This document shows, one piece after another, positions 48,590 to 57,018 of a stretch of 64,000 bases of DNA. Position 1 is the first letter of the stretch. Each line of letters starts with the position of its first letter. The DNA comes from Mesorhizobium huakuii (lineage in GTDB: Bacteria > Pseudomonadota > Alphaproteobacteria > Rhizobiales > Rhizobiaceae). The stretch lies in contig NZ_BSNY01000030.1 in assembly GCF_030160235.1 (NCBI RefSeq), forward strand, positions 62,001 to 126,000. The letters are read 5' to 3'. A model generated the notes under the pieces. The model was not told the DNA's origin. It was given only the letters and a program-made list of their open reading frames with translations, and made no database searches. Both the position numbers and the translations under genes were made by a program.

Positions 48590-48813
48590 GACAAATACGA
48601 AAAACGACGCCCGGGAAGCCGGACGTCGTTTTGTTCGCGGACCGTTTTCTTGGGAGGGGAAACGGCAGGTCCGCCGCATGTACAGTCGCCGCTTTCGGCG
48701 GAAAAGGGTTCGGACGCGGTAGCCGCCTGAGCCCGGGCCGTACGAGTGATGCCCCCATCTCCCGTCCGAACCACACCGCGTCCTGCGCCCTTCATAGCAG
48801 CGGAAGGCATCGT
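48590..48813 (-). ncRNA. Candidate structured RNA, unassigned
   Basis: The minus strand between the 27-base palindrome and the terminator at 48601 can form several stems in order: GGTTCGGACG with CGTCCGAACC, CCGCCGAAAGCGG, a stem ACCG/CGGT presenting CCCCTCCCA in its loop, and the terminator. The C-rich loop resembles anti-Shine-Dalgarno loops of alphaproteobacterial small RNAs. I see no convincing -10/-35 and no family match, so this stays a candidate. Confidence 0.3.
48601..48632 (-). terminator. Strong terminator-like hairpin, probably of a minus-strand RNA
   Basis: AAAACGACG-C-CCGG (48601-48614) pairs with CCGG-A-CGTCGTTTT (48619-48632) with one mismatch over GAAG. The T-run is longer for minus-strand transcription (five T), but it could work both ways. 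No protein gene is found upstream on the minus strand. Confidence 0.6.
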
Positions 48814-48840
48814 TGTCATGTTACCAGAGGTTACATGACA
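48814..48840. promoter_or_regulatory. 27-base palindrome TGTCATGT-TAC...ACATGACA
   Basis: The outer arms TGTCATGT (48814-48821) and ACATGACA (48833-48840) are perfectly inverted, and AC-C...G-GT in the centre also matches, with mismatches only at one base pair per arm and the middle AGA. It lies in the gene-free region upstream of the candidate RNA 48590-48813. Likely an operator for an unknown dimeric regulator. Confidence 0.5.
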
Positions 48841-48896
48841 CTGTTACGTGGCAATTCTCGTGAAATTCTCAGCCATCCCGGCAGGGTCCGGGCAAC

Positions 48897-49009
48897 AAAA
48901 AAGCCGGATCAATGAAGATCCGGCTGAGTTTGATTGGAAGTGCCTGTTAAGGCTAACCTCCAGAGGGGAACACTCGAGGGCGCTAATGGGAGGAGAACGC
49001 GCCCAGGAG
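48897..49009 (-). ncRNA. abcR: Probable AbcR-type (alpha-r15) small regulatory RNA
   Basis: On the minus strand a -10-like TATATA (49016-49021) with upstream TTGTTT-type -35 gives a start near 49009. The RNA of about 113 bases contains TCTCCTCCCATTAGC and GTTCCCCTCTGGAGG, C/U-rich motifs like the anti-Shine-Dalgarno targeting motifs of AbcR RNAs, and ends in a perfect terminator AGCCGGATC/GATCCGGCT (48902-48925) followed by T. AbcR RNAs repress ABC-transporter mRNAs with Hfq. As I recall, in Sinorhizobium they lie next to lsrB, as here. The call rests on motif, terminator and position. Confidence 0.62.
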
Positions 49010-49276
49010 ATGATCTATATATGTGCTCAACATGCCCAAGAAACAAGCATCTATTTTGCAACACACGCATGCAAAAAGACATAGGCTGTGGTCCAACCCA
49101 TTCCAGGGGCCAATAGGACCAGCAGAATCGTCAAAAATGGGGTGTTCAACCGCGCGATCGTCACTACAGAAGCGTGAATCGCGACCGGTTTTCGCCCCAA
49201 ACCACGAAAACTACGCAATGATGTCGAAGCAGGCAGCAGACGTTCATTTCTGAGGCAATCGGAGGGAAAGCAGCCA

Positions 49277-49777
49277 ATGCGGACGTTTTCGGCGATCGCC
49301 GGCAGCACGGCCTTCTTCATCGCGGCACCCGGCGTGGTCGCCGGGCTGGTTCCCTGGCTGCTCAGCGATCATTATCGCCTGCCCTGGTCCACCGTGCCGG
49401 GCTTTGTTCCTGCCGGCGGCGTCCTCATCGTCGCCGCGGCCGCTGTTCTGCTGCATGCCTTCGCCCGCTTCGCGCTAGAGGGGCTGGGCACGCCGGCTCC
49501 GGTCGCGCCGACCGAGAAGCTCGTGATCGGCGGCATCTACCGGCATGTCCGAAACCCCATGTATGTCGCCGTGCTGTCGATCATACTCGGCCAGGCGCTG
49601 CTGTTCTCGAGCTGGACGCTCGTCGCCTATGCCGTCATTGGCGCTGTTGTCATGGGTTCCTTCGTCAGGTTCTACGAGGAGCCGACACTCGCCCGCCGCT
49701 ACGGCGCCGACTATGAAACCTACCGCCGCAACGTCCCCGGCTGGCTGCCGCGCCTGACGCCCTGGCGGGACGAGTAG
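49277..49777 (+). CDS. Isoprenylcysteine carboxyl methyltransferase-family membrane protein
   Basis: 166 residues with about four membrane helices. The family signature RHVRNPMYVAVL, followed by EEPTLARRYGADYETYRRNVPGWLPR, is the AdoMet-binding C-terminal part shared by ICMT and phospholipid methyltransferases. Bacterial members are inner-membrane enzymes of unknown substrate, possibly lipids. The ATG has GGAGGGAAAG upstream. The gene is convergent with the LsrB-like LysR gene. Confidence 0.85.
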   Translation: MRTFSAIAGSTAFFIAAPGVVAGLVPWLLSDHYRLPWSTVPGFVPAGGVLIVAAAAVLLHAFARFALEGLGTPAPVAPTEKLVIGGIYRHVRNPMYVAVLSIILGQALLFSSWTLVAYAVIGAVVMGSFVRFYEEPTLARRYGADYETYRRNVPGWLPRLTPWRDE

Positions 49778-49813
49778 ACCATCACCCAACCAGCTACCGA
49801 TCGTCCGCTTGGG

Positions 49814-50710
49814 CTAGAAGGACCAGCTTCTGGCCTTTGCGATGATGAAGTCGCGGAACACGTGCAGCTTGGCCTGGTTCTTCATCGCGTCGGGATAGGC
49901 GAAATAGGTGTCGAAGGACGGCACCTCGGTTTCCGGCAAAAGCTGCACCAGGCCGGAGTCCTTGTTGATCACATAATCGGGCAGCATGGCGATGCCGGCG
50001 CCGCCCTGCACCGCGCGCTTGATCGACAAGATGTCGTTGATCTGCAGCGACGGCACGCGCTGGCCGCCCTCGAAATCGCCGACCGTCTCCAGCCAGTTCA
50101 ATTCCGACAGATGCGACGGTACCGGCAGGCCGAAGGTGACGATGCGATGGTTCCTTAGCTCCGAGACCGAGGCCGGCTTGCCATGCTTGGCGACATAGGA
50201 GGGCGCCGCATAGAGATGGAAATGCACGGTGAACAGGCGGCGCTGGATCAGGTCCGGCTGCTGCGGCTGGCGCAGCCGGATGGCGCAGTCGGCCTGGCGC
50301 ATGGTGAGGTCGAGTTCCTCATTGGCGAGGATCAGCTGCAGGCTGATCTCGGGATAGAGCTCGATGAACTCCTGCACCCGTTCGGTCAGCCAGCCGGCGC
50401 CGAGGCCAACGGTCGTCGTCACGCGAAGCACGCCGGAGGGCCGGTCCTTGGTCTCGGTCAGGCGCGACTTGATGGTCTCGAGCTTCATCAGCACGTCATG
50501 CGCCGTGCGGAACAGCATCTCGCCCTGTTCGGTCAGCACCAGGCCGCGCGCATGGCGGTTGAACAGCGGCACGCCGACATCGTGCTCGAGCGCACTGACC
50601 TGCCGCGAGATCGCCGATTGCGACAGATGCAATGTCTCGGCCGCGTGCGTGAACGACCCCGCTTCCGCCGCAGCGTGAAACACGCGTAGCTTGTCCCAGT
50701 CCAACGCCAT
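49814..50710 (-). CDS. lsrB: LysR regulator of the LsrB/VtlR type
   Basis: 298 residues. It begins ALDWDKLRVFHAAAEAGSFTHAAE and has the HTH LHLSQSAISRQVSALEHDVG, both typical of LsrB (Sinorhizobium) and VtlR (Brucella, Agrobacterium). LsrB responds to redox state through Cys residues and controls glutathione, LPS and nodulation genes; VtlR activates AbcR-type small RNA genes. Here only one Cys (C142) is present. It lies 90 bases from trxB on the same strand and near the AbcR-like RNA, which supports the name. Cytoplasmic, probably tetrameric. Confidence 0.85.
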   Translation of the reverse strand: MALDWDKLRVFHAAAEAGSFTHAAETLHLSQSAISRQVSALEHDVGVPLFNRHARGLVLTEQGEMLFRTAHDVLMKLETIKSRLTETKDRPSGVLRVTTTVGLGAGWLTERVQEFIELYPEISLQLILANEELDLTMRQADCAIRLRQPQQPDLIQRRLFTVHFHLYAAPSYVAKHGKPASVSELRNHRIVTFGLPVPSHLSELNWLETVGDFEGGQRVPSLQINDILSIKRAVQGGAGIAMLPDYVINKDSGLVQLLPETEVPSFDTYFAYPDAMKNQAKLHVFRDFIIAKARSWSF

Positions 50711-50800
50711 GATTCCCCTCGTTCTGTTTGGCGTCTGAATGAAAAATCAGGCTTTTACACGGCGTTTCTAAGCCGTTTTTTTAACAGTTTGAAGCGGCCT

Positions 50801-51775
50801 CTATTCCGCCGCTTCGCGATGCACCTCGATGCCGGCCAGATACTTTTCCGCTTCGAGTGCCGCCATGCAGCCGAGCCCCGCCGCCGTCACCGCCTGGCGG
50901 TAGACATCGTCGGTCACGTCGCCGGCGGCGAACACGCCGGGCACGTCGGTACGGGTCGAATCCGGCGCCGTCCACAGATAGCCGTTCGGCTTCTGCTTCA
51001 GCTTGCCGACGAACAGTTCTACCGCCGGCGCGTGGCCGATCGCCACGAACACCCCGTCGACCTTGAGGTGGCTTTCGGCGCCGGTCACCGCATGCTTGAG
51101 CTTCAGCCCTTCGACCGACGGCGGCAGCGGCGCCTTGCCGGGGCGGCCGGTGATCTCGTCGACCACCGTGTCCCAGATGACGCGGACATTGTCCTTCTGC
51201 AGCAGCCGCTCGCGCAGGATGCGCTCGGCGCGGAAGTCGCTGCGCCGATGGATGACCGTGACGCTCTTGGCGAGGTTCGACAGATAGAGCGCCTCTTCCA
51301 CCGCCGAATTGCCGCCGCCGACCACCGCGACATCCTTGCCGCGATAGAAGAAGCCGTCACAGGTGGCGCAGGCCGAGACGCCAAAGCCCATGAAATCCTG
51401 CTCGGTCGGAATGCCCAGCCACTTGGCCTGCGCGCCGGTGGCGATGATCAGCGCGTCGGCGGTGTAGGTGGTGCCGGAATCGCCCTTGGCGCGGAACGGC
51501 CGCACGTTGAGGTCGACCTCGGTGATGATGTCGTTGATGATGTCGGTGCCGACATGCTCGGCCTGCTTGAGCATCTGTTCCATCAGCCACGGTCCCTGGA
51601 TGGGATCGGCGAAGCCGGGATAGTTTTCGACATCGGTGGTGATCATCAGCTGGCCGCCCTGCTGCAGGCCGGCGACCAGCATCGGCTTCAGCATGGCGCG
51701 CGCGGCATAGACCGCCGCCGTATAGCCGGCTGGACCGGAACCGATGATGAGTACGGGCGCGTGCTTGGTGGTCAT
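50801..51775 (-). CDS. trxB: Thioredoxin reductase
   Basis: 324 residues. FAD-binding motif IIGSGPAGYTAAVYAAR at the N terminus, the redox-active disulfide C136-A-T-C139 in SACATCDGFFYRG, the NADPH-binding GGGNSAVEEALYLS and the C-terminal GVFAAGDVTD all match low-molecular-weight TrxB. It reduces thioredoxin with NADPH in the cytoplasm. It is followed on the same strand by the LsrB-like gene, consistent with a thiol-redox unit, and is divergent from the Lrp gene across a 248-base spacer. Confidence 0.97.
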   Translation of the reverse strand: MTTKHAPVLIIGSGPAGYTAAVYAARAMLKPMLVAGLQQGGQLMITTDVENYPGFADPIQGPWLMEQMLKQAEHVGTDIINDIITEVDLNVRPFRAKGDSGTTYTADALIIATGAQAKWLGIPTEQDFMGFGVSACATCDGFFYRGKDVAVVGGGNSAVEEALYLSNLAKSVTVIHRRSDFRAERILRERLLQKDNVRVIWDTVVDEITGRPGKAPLPPSVEGLKLKHAVTGAESHLKVDGVFVAIGHAPAVELFVGKLKQKPNGYLWTAPDSTRTDVPGVFAAGDVTDDVYRQAVTAAGLGCMAALEAEKYLAGIEVHREAAE

Positions 51776-52023
51776 CTAAACCTCTGCGGGGCAGACAGTG
51801 CCTTTGGAAAAAGACGTGGAATTCGCGTTTAATGTAAGGGTTGCCAACCACGCCAGCAAGACGAACGGGCCGTCGTCCCCGGAAAGCTTCGGCCCAAGCG
51901 GTTATTCGCGTCATCGCCGCTTTTCGTTACCGTTCAAAAATCGCGTTGACGAGGGCTGGCGCCAACACAAAAGTCGTTTAATTACAAAATCGCGAAAGAT
52001 TCTTGCGCCGAGCTGTGACCGCC

Positions 52024-52503
52024 ATGCCCCTGAAAGCCGACCTCGACGCCATCGACTGGAAGATCCTGCGCGAGCTGCAGGCGGATGGGCGCATGACCAA
52101 TGTCGAGCTGTCGAACCGCGTCGGCATCTCCGCGCCGCCCTGCCTGCGCCGGGTCAAGCGGCTGGAGGAGGCCGGCATCATCCGCGGCTACCGCGCGCTG
52201 CTCAATGCCCCGGCGCTCGGCCTCGATGTCGTCGCCTTCTGCCTGGTCGGCCTGCATCACCAGGCCGATGCCGAACTGCGCACCTTCGCCGAGCGCACAC
52301 GCGGCTGGCCGATCGTGCGCGATGCCTGGATGGTCTCGGGCGAATCCGATTTCCTGCTGCACTGCGTGGCAAGCGACCTCGGCGCCTTCCAGACCTTCGT
52401 GATCGAGGAGCTGACCTCGACGCCGAATGTCGACACGGTGCGCACCGCTCTCACCATCCGCCGGGTCAAGGATGAAGGCCTGGTTTCCTTCGAACGCCCC
52501 TGA
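52024..52503 (+). CDS. lrp: Lrp/AsnC-family transcriptional regulator
   Basis: 159 residues from ATG 52024. HTH domain: LDAIDWKILRELQADGRMTNVELSNRVGISAPPCLRRVKRLEEAGIIRGYRALL; then the RAM/AsnC ligand domain with the strand VVAFCLVGLHHQAD and GESDFLLHCVASDLGAF. It is a cytoplasmic octamer-forming regulator that senses amino acids. Position next to trxB and lsrB is as in Sinorhizobium. The target genes cannot be seen here, though autoregulation is usual. Confidence 0.92.
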   Translation: MPLKADLDAIDWKILRELQADGRMTNVELSNRVGISAPPCLRRVKRLEEAGIIRGYRALLNAPALGLDVVAFCLVGLHHQADAELRTFAERTRGWPIVRDAWMVSGESDFLLHCVASDLGAFQTFVIEELTSTPNVDTVRTALTIRRVKDEGLVSFERP

Positions 52504-52645
52504 GGCCTGGCGAATGCTTGTGCGCGGGCGAATCCCTGGCCTTCGCCACACCGGCGCCGCGTTGGTATTCGACAGACGCTGATGTACAAGGCTGGACCGC
52601 TCTGCCGGACTTCGCCGCTTGACTGACCGCTCGATTGGTTTCTCA

Positions 52646-52690
52646 AGCAATTTCAGGAAAAGTGTGTAACGCTTTTCCGCGCGGAATTGC
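52646..52690. repeat. Intergenic palindromic repeat, short copy
   Basis: AAGCAATTTCAGG at the left and GGAATTGCTT at the right flank AAAAGTGTGTAACGCTTTTCCGCG. This is a shortened form of the repeat at 19669-19748 and 60998-61123, lying between lrp and the glycosyltransferase gene. Confidence 0.55.
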
Positions 52691-52750
52691 TTGGGAACAG
52701 ACGGCGAAAGCAGCGTTGCTCTGGGGGCGGCCCGCCATGGGAAGGGGACC

Positions 52751-53539
52751 ATGACTCGATTTGCAAGCCCGGTCTCGGCGCTTATCATCTGTGTGAACGA
52801 GGCCGATATGATCGGCCCGTGCCTGGAAAGCATCGACTTCTGCGCCGAGATCATCATCGTCGATTCCGGCTCGACGGACGGCACTGTCGAATGCGTGCAA
52901 AGCTATATCGCCAAGGGCTACCCGATAAGGCTCTTGCACAATGACTGGCCGGGTTTTCCCCGCCAGCGGCAATTCTCGCTCGACCACGCAACCCAACCCT
53001 GGTGTCTTTCGATCGACCCGGACGAGCGCGTCGACGACCAGTTGCGGCAGTCGATCGTGGCCATCACGCAGGCCGCCGACGACAAGATCAGCGGCTGGTA
53101 CATCCGCCGCCGCGATTGGCTGAAGGGCTATGGCTATGCGCACCGCTGGGTGCTGCACAACAGGCTGATGCGGCTTTTCCGTAGGCAGGGCGCCACCATG
53201 GATCTCACCGCGCGGGTACACGAAGCCTTCCACGTTCCCGGTGAGACCGGCACGATCCAGGAGGGTGTCCTGCTGCATCGCCGTGAAATATCGGTCGAGG
53301 AGGATCTCGCCCGGGCCAACGCCTATTCCAGCCTCAAGGCCGTCACGCTGGTCGAGAAGGGCAAGAAGCCGGGCCTGGTGCGGCTGGTGCTGTCGCCGTT
53401 CGGCAACTTCCTGAAATTCTACCTGGCCAAGCGCTATTTCCTGTGCGGCCGGCACGGCTTCGTCTACTCGATGTCGGTGATGATCTACTCCTTCGCCACC
53501 GAGGCAAAGCTCTACGAGGCCTCGGACGATCCTGCGTGA
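52751..53539 (+). CDS. Family 2 glycosyltransferase (WaaE/KdtX-like, LPS core)
   Basis: 262 residues from ATG 52751 (GAAGGGGACC upstream). A GT-A fold: VSALIICVNEADMIGPCLESIDFCAEIIIVDSGSTDGT for nucleotide-sugar binding, and LSIDPDERVDD with the acidic metal site. After it comes GYAHRWVLHNRLMRLFRR and a C-terminal segment with one hydrophobic stretch. This branch adds glucose or a similar sugar to the LPS inner core in the cytoplasm. It heads the cluster of LPS-core heptose genes and is convergent with gmhB. Confidence 0.85.
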   Translation: MTRFASPVSALIICVNEADMIGPCLESIDFCAEIIIVDSGSTDGTVECVQSYIAKGYPIRLLHNDWPGFPRQRQFSLDHATQPWCLSIDPDERVDDQLRQSIVAITQAADDKISGWYIRRRDWLKGYGYAHRWVLHNRLMRLFRRQGATMDLTARVHEAFHVPGETGTIQEGVLLHRREISVEEDLARANAYSSLKAVTLVEKGKKPGLVRLVLSPFGNFLKFYLAKRYFLCGRHGFVYSMSVMIYSFATEAKLYEASDDPA

Positions 53540-53554
53540 GCCGTCAGGCCTGGA

Positions 53555-54208
53555 TCAGGAGCGATTGTCCCGGCCGAGCGTTTCAATGGCTGCCAGCAGG
53601 TCACCGAGGTCGCTGCTGTTCCGCAGCGGCCTGATGGCGAAGCCGGGCTGAACCTCCGCCTCGCCGTCGACCATCCAGCCCTGCGCCAGACCGGCGCGCT
53701 CTCCCGCCTGCATATCGGCCAACTTGTCGCCGACGATCAGCGAGCGCTGGAGATCGAGAGCAAGGCGTTTGCCCGCCTCGACCAGCATGCCCGGATTGGG
53801 CTTGCGCATGGGATGATTTGGGATGGCGAGCGGCCCGACACCGGCCTCGTGGTAGGCGCAGGCAAGCACCATGTCGACGAACACGCCCTGATCGCCCAAC
53901 AGCTCGAGCACCCGGCCATTCACCGCCGCAAAGGCGCTCCAGCCGAAATAGCCGCGCGCGATGCCGGACTGGTTGGTGACCACGACAACCGGAATCCCGA
54001 CCCGGTTGGCGGCCGCGATCGCCGGCACGATATTGTCGCGCAACACGATCTCCGCCGGGTCGCTGGGATAGTCGGTATCGACGTTGATGGTGCCGTCACG
54101 GTCAAGGAACAACGCCGGCGGATGCGGCGGGAAAACCCGGGCGCCGATCCGCTCGATCCACACACCCGGCTCGGTTAGGGGATGCGGCGCCTGCGTCGTG
54201 TCAGCCAT
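53555..54208 (-). CDS. gmhB: D-glycero-beta-D-manno-heptose-1,7-bisphosphate 7-phosphatase
   Basis: 217 residues from ATG 54208. A HAD-superfamily phosphatase: LFLDRDGTINVDTDYPSDP holds the Asp nucleophile and acid (DRDGT), VVVTNQSGIARGYF the second motif, and RKPNPGMLVEA...SLIVGDKLADMQAGERAGL the Lys and Asp of motifs III and IV. It removes the 7-phosphate in ADP-heptose synthesis. Its start overlaps the gmhA stop by 8 bases, so translation is coupled. It is the last gene of the hldE-gmhA-gmhB operon. Confidence 0.9.
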   Translation of the reverse strand: MADTTQAPHPLTEPGVWIERIGARVFPPHPPALFLDRDGTINVDTDYPSDPAEIVLRDNIVPAIAAANRVGIPVVVVTNQSGIARGYFGWSAFAAVNGRVLELLGDQGVFVDMVLACAYHEAGVGPLAIPNHPMRKPNPGMLVEAGKRLALDLQRSLIVGDKLADMQAGERAGLAQGWMVDGEAEVQPGFAIRPLRNSSDLGDLLAAIETLGRDNRS

Positions 54209-54773
54209 TCGAGAGGCGCGCTTCGACCACTTCACAGAGATGATGGTAGAGGCACAGATGCCCCTGCTGGATGATCGGCGTCGAGGTCGAGGGCACGTTG
54301 AGCAGGATGTCGCACAGCGGCTTGAGCTTGCCGCCGGTGTCGCCGGTCAGGCCGATCACCGTCATGTCCATCATCCGCGCCTGTTCGGCGGCGGCGAGAA
54401 TGCTCGGCGAGTTGCCGCTGGTCGAGATCGCCAGGAGTACGCCTCCGGCCGAACCATGCGCCTCGACCTGGCGCGAGAACACCGTGTCGAAGCCGTAATC
54501 ATTGCCCCAGGCGGTCAGCACTGCTGCATTGGCCGGCAGCGCGATGACATTGTAGGCCTTGCGCTCCTTGAGGAAACGGCCAACCAGTTCGCCGGCTATA
54601 TGGATGGCGTCGCTGGCCGAACCGCCATTGCCGGCGATCAGCAGGGCCTTGCCCGATGAAAGCGCGCTCACCACGGCGCTCGCCGCCCGCTCCATCTCGC
54701 CGGTCAGGTCACGCTCGACCATCGCCGTGATCGCGGCCGCCGAGCGGACCAGATAGTCGTTCAGTTCAGACAT
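54201..54773 (-). CDS. gmhA: Sedoheptulose-7-phosphate isomerase
   Basis: 190 residues from ATG 54773. SIS-domain protein with GKALLIAGNGGSASDAIHIAGELVGRFLKERKAYNVIAL, VLLAISTSGNSPSILAA and QQGHLCLYHHLCEVVE, which includes the Glu/His pair used for isomerisation. It converts sedoheptulose 7-phosphate to D-glycero-D-manno-heptose 7-phosphate, the first step of ADP-heptose synthesis, as a cytoplasmic tetramer. It lies 7 bases after hldE and overlaps gmhB, so it is inside one operon. Confidence 0.94.
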   Translation of the reverse strand: MSELNDYLVRSAAAITAMVERDLTGEMERAASAVVSALSSGKALLIAGNGGSASDAIHIAGELVGRFLKERKAYNVIALPANAAVLTAWGNDYGFDTVFSRQVEAHGSAGGVLLAISTSGNSPSILAAAEQARMMDMTVIGLTGDTGGKLKPLCDILLNVPSTSTPIIQQGHLCLYHHLCEVVEARLSNG

Positions 54774-54780
54774 CAAAACC

Positions 54781-56271
54781 TCAGCTTGTAGAGCCGGCAC
54801 GCAATTTGCCGATGGTGCCGGTGGTGCTCTTGCCGGCGACGAGATCGACCAGCACGACGCGGCCGCCGGCCTTTTGCACCACATCGGCGCCGACCACGGT
54901 GTCGATCGTATAATCCGCGCCCTTGACCAGGATGTCGGGCAGCAGCGCCTCGATCAGCGCCAGGGGCGTGTCCTCCTCGAAGACCACCACGGCATCGACC
55001 GAGGCAAGGGCGGCAAGCACGCAGGCGCGGTCATGCTGGTCGTTGACCGGGCGGCCCGGCCCTTTCAGCCGCCGTACCGAGGCATCGCTGTTGAGGCCGA
55101 GCACCAGCCGGTCGCACTGGCTGCGCGCCGCGTGCAGCAGGCTGACATGGCCGGCATGCAGAATATCGAAGCAGCCATTGGTGAAACCGACGCTGAGGCC
55201 CTCTTCCTTCCAGGCCGCCACCATGCGCGCAGCCGATGCGGCGTCGAGGATGGCGTCCTTGTGGGCGGTCGGTCCGTGCGAGCGAAACAGCGCGCCGGTC
55301 AGTTCCTCGACCGTGAGCCGCGCGGTGCCGCGTTTTCCCACCACGACGCCGCCGGCGGCATTGGCGATCGAGGCCGCCGCGACGGGATCGGCACCCGACG
55401 CAAGCGCCAGCGCGAACGTCGCGATCACCGTATCGCCGGCGCCAGAGACGTCGAACACTTCGCGCGCCTGGGTGGCGATGTGGCGCGCTTCTTCCGGGCC
55501 GACCACGCTCATGCCCTTTTCACTGCGCGTGGCGACGACGAAGTCGAAACCATGCGCCGAAATCAGTTCGCGCGCCGCGGCCACGATCTCGTCATCGGCG
55601 AACACGGCATGGCCAACCGCCTCGCCAAGTTCCTTGCGGTTGGGCGTGATGGCGGTCGCGCCGGCATAGCGGGCATAGTCGCGGCCCTTGGGATCGACCA
55701 GCACCGGCTTGCCGGCCTCGCGGCAGATGGCGATCAGTTCGGCGGCGACGCCGTCGAGCAGGATGCCCTTGCCGTAATCGGACAGGATGACGATGTCGGC
55801 TCCCGCCAGTGCCGAGCGGAAATGCCGGACCAGCCCTGCCCGCTCCGCCTCGTCCAGGGGCTTGATCTCTTCCTCGTCGAAGCGCAGCACCTGCTGGTTG
55901 AGCGCGCTGAAGCGGCTCTTCGACGAGGTCATGCGGCCGCGCTGCTGCGAAAGCCCGGCCGTGTCGGCGCCAAGCTCGCCGAGCATCCGCACCAGGCTGT
56001 CGCCGGCCGTGTCCGTGCCGATCACCGAAACCGGAATGGCGCGCGCGCCAAGCGAGACGATGTTGGCCACGACATTGCCGGCGCCGCCCATCGCCGAGGT
56101 CTCGCCGCGCCCATGCAGCACCGGGATCGGCGCCTCCGGCGAAATCCGCTCGATGACGCCGTTGACGAAGCGGTCGAGGATGAGGTCGCCGACCACCAGC
56201 ACGGTGACGCCGCCAAAGCGGGCAATGGCGCGGTGCAAGGGTTCGGGAGAAGGCGGATTGTGCTTGATCAT
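54781..56271 (-). CDS. hldE: Bifunctional heptose-7-phosphate kinase / heptose-1-phosphate adenylyltransferase
   Basis: 496 residues with the two domains in the usual order. N-terminal ribokinase-like kinase (about 15-320): MGGAGNVVANIVSLGA, TPNRKELGEA and SGAGDTVIATFALALASG (the anion hole and catalytic Asp). C-terminal nucleotidyltransferase (about 350-490): FTNGCFDILHAGHVSLLHAAR with the HxGH motif, and DILVKGADYTID. It phosphorylates D-glycero-D-manno-heptose 7-phosphate at C1 and, after GmhB, adenylates it. It begins the gmh operon on the minus strand. Confidence 0.95.
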   Translation of the reverse strand: MIKHNPPSPEPLHRAIARFGGVTVLVVGDLILDRFVNGVIERISPEAPIPVLHGRGETSAMGGAGNVVANIVSLGARAIPVSVIGTDTAGDSLVRMLGELGADTAGLSQQRGRMTSSKSRFSALNQQVLRFDEEEIKPLDEAERAGLVRHFRSALAGADIVILSDYGKGILLDGVAAELIAICREAGKPVLVDPKGRDYARYAGATAITPNRKELGEAVGHAVFADDEIVAAARELISAHGFDFVVATRSEKGMSVVGPEEARHIATQAREVFDVSGAGDTVIATFALALASGADPVAAASIANAAGGVVVGKRGTARLTVEELTGALFRSHGPTAHKDAILDAASAARMVAAWKEEGLSVGFTNGCFDILHAGHVSLLHAARSQCDRLVLGLNSDASVRRLKGPGRPVNDQHDRACVLAALASVDAVVVFEEDTPLALIEALLPDILVKGADYTIDTVVGADVVQKAGGRVVLVDLVAGKSTTGTIGKLRAGSTS

Positions 56272-56385
56272 ATCACTGGCAACGCGCGGGGAAAAACAGT
56301 CGCTGAAACATATAGGGTGTCGGCTGGCGGTCGTTCATGCCTGCCGATATACCGCAATTCGAACCGGCGCAACGGCGGCGCCGGG

Positions 56386-57018
56386 TCAGCTCTTCTGCAG
56401 GGCAACGTGGACGCCGAGCCCGACCAGCACGGCCCCGCCGGCCCGCTGCATCAGCCGCTGCGCCCGGCTCGAACGCCGCAGCCGGCCGATGACGAGGCCG
56501 GCAAGGAACACGCAGACGATGTCGGCCGAAGAGAACATCAGATTGACGATGGTGCCCAGCACGACGAATTGCAGCCAGACCGGAAAGGCCGCCGAGGCAT
56601 CGATGAACTGCGGCAGGAACGCCATGAAGAAGATCGCGGTTTTCGGATTAAGCACCTCGACGGTGATGCTCTCGAAGAAGGCGCGGCGGGCCGATTTCCG
56701 CTCGATGGCGGGCAGCGCCACGTCGCCCTCCACTCGCTTGCGGAACAGCGAGACGCCAAGCCAGATCAGGTAGAGCGCGCCGACCAGCTTGACCGCCATG
56801 TAGAGCGGCGGCACGGCATGGAACAGCACCGACAGGCCGGCGGCGGCGGCAAAGACATGCACATAGCCGCCGAGATGGATGCCGAGTGCCGCTGTCAGTC
56901 CAGACCACCGCCCGCGCGCCATCGTCTGCGCGGCGGCATAAAGCATGGCCGGACCGGGGATATAGGCGAAGATCGCCGTGGTGGCGAAGAACGCAATGAG
57001 CAGTTCGGTCGACGGCAT
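56386..57018 (-). CDS. LysE/RhtB-family translocator
   Basis: 210 residues, six predicted membrane helices. ELLIAFFATTAIFAYIPGPAMLYAAAQ is the family start (the PGP after helix 1), and ESITVEVLNPKTAIFFMAFLPQFID holds the conserved N-P-K segment. It exports an amino acid or related compound through the inner membrane. It is unrelated to heptose synthesis and interrupts the cluster between hldE and hldD. No regulator gene is adjacent. Confidence 0.88.
   Translation of the reverse strand: MPSTELLIAFFATTAIFAYIPGPAMLYAAAQTMARGRWSGLTAALGIHLGGYVHVFAAAAGLSVLFHAVPPLYMAVKLVGALYLIWLGVSLFRKRVEGDVALPAIERKSARRAFFESITVEVLNPKTAIFFMAFLPQFIDASAAFPVWLQFVVLGTIVNLMFSSADIVCVFLAGLVIGRLRRSSRAQRLMQRAGGAVLVGLGVHVALQKS

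Noticed and set aside
48590-48813. tmRNA, SRP RNA, 6S RNA or RNase P RNA
   Set aside because: The GC-rich stems prompted a look, but the conserved core sequences of these RNAs (such as the tRNA-like end or the GGAAGCAGCC-type SRP loop) are absent.
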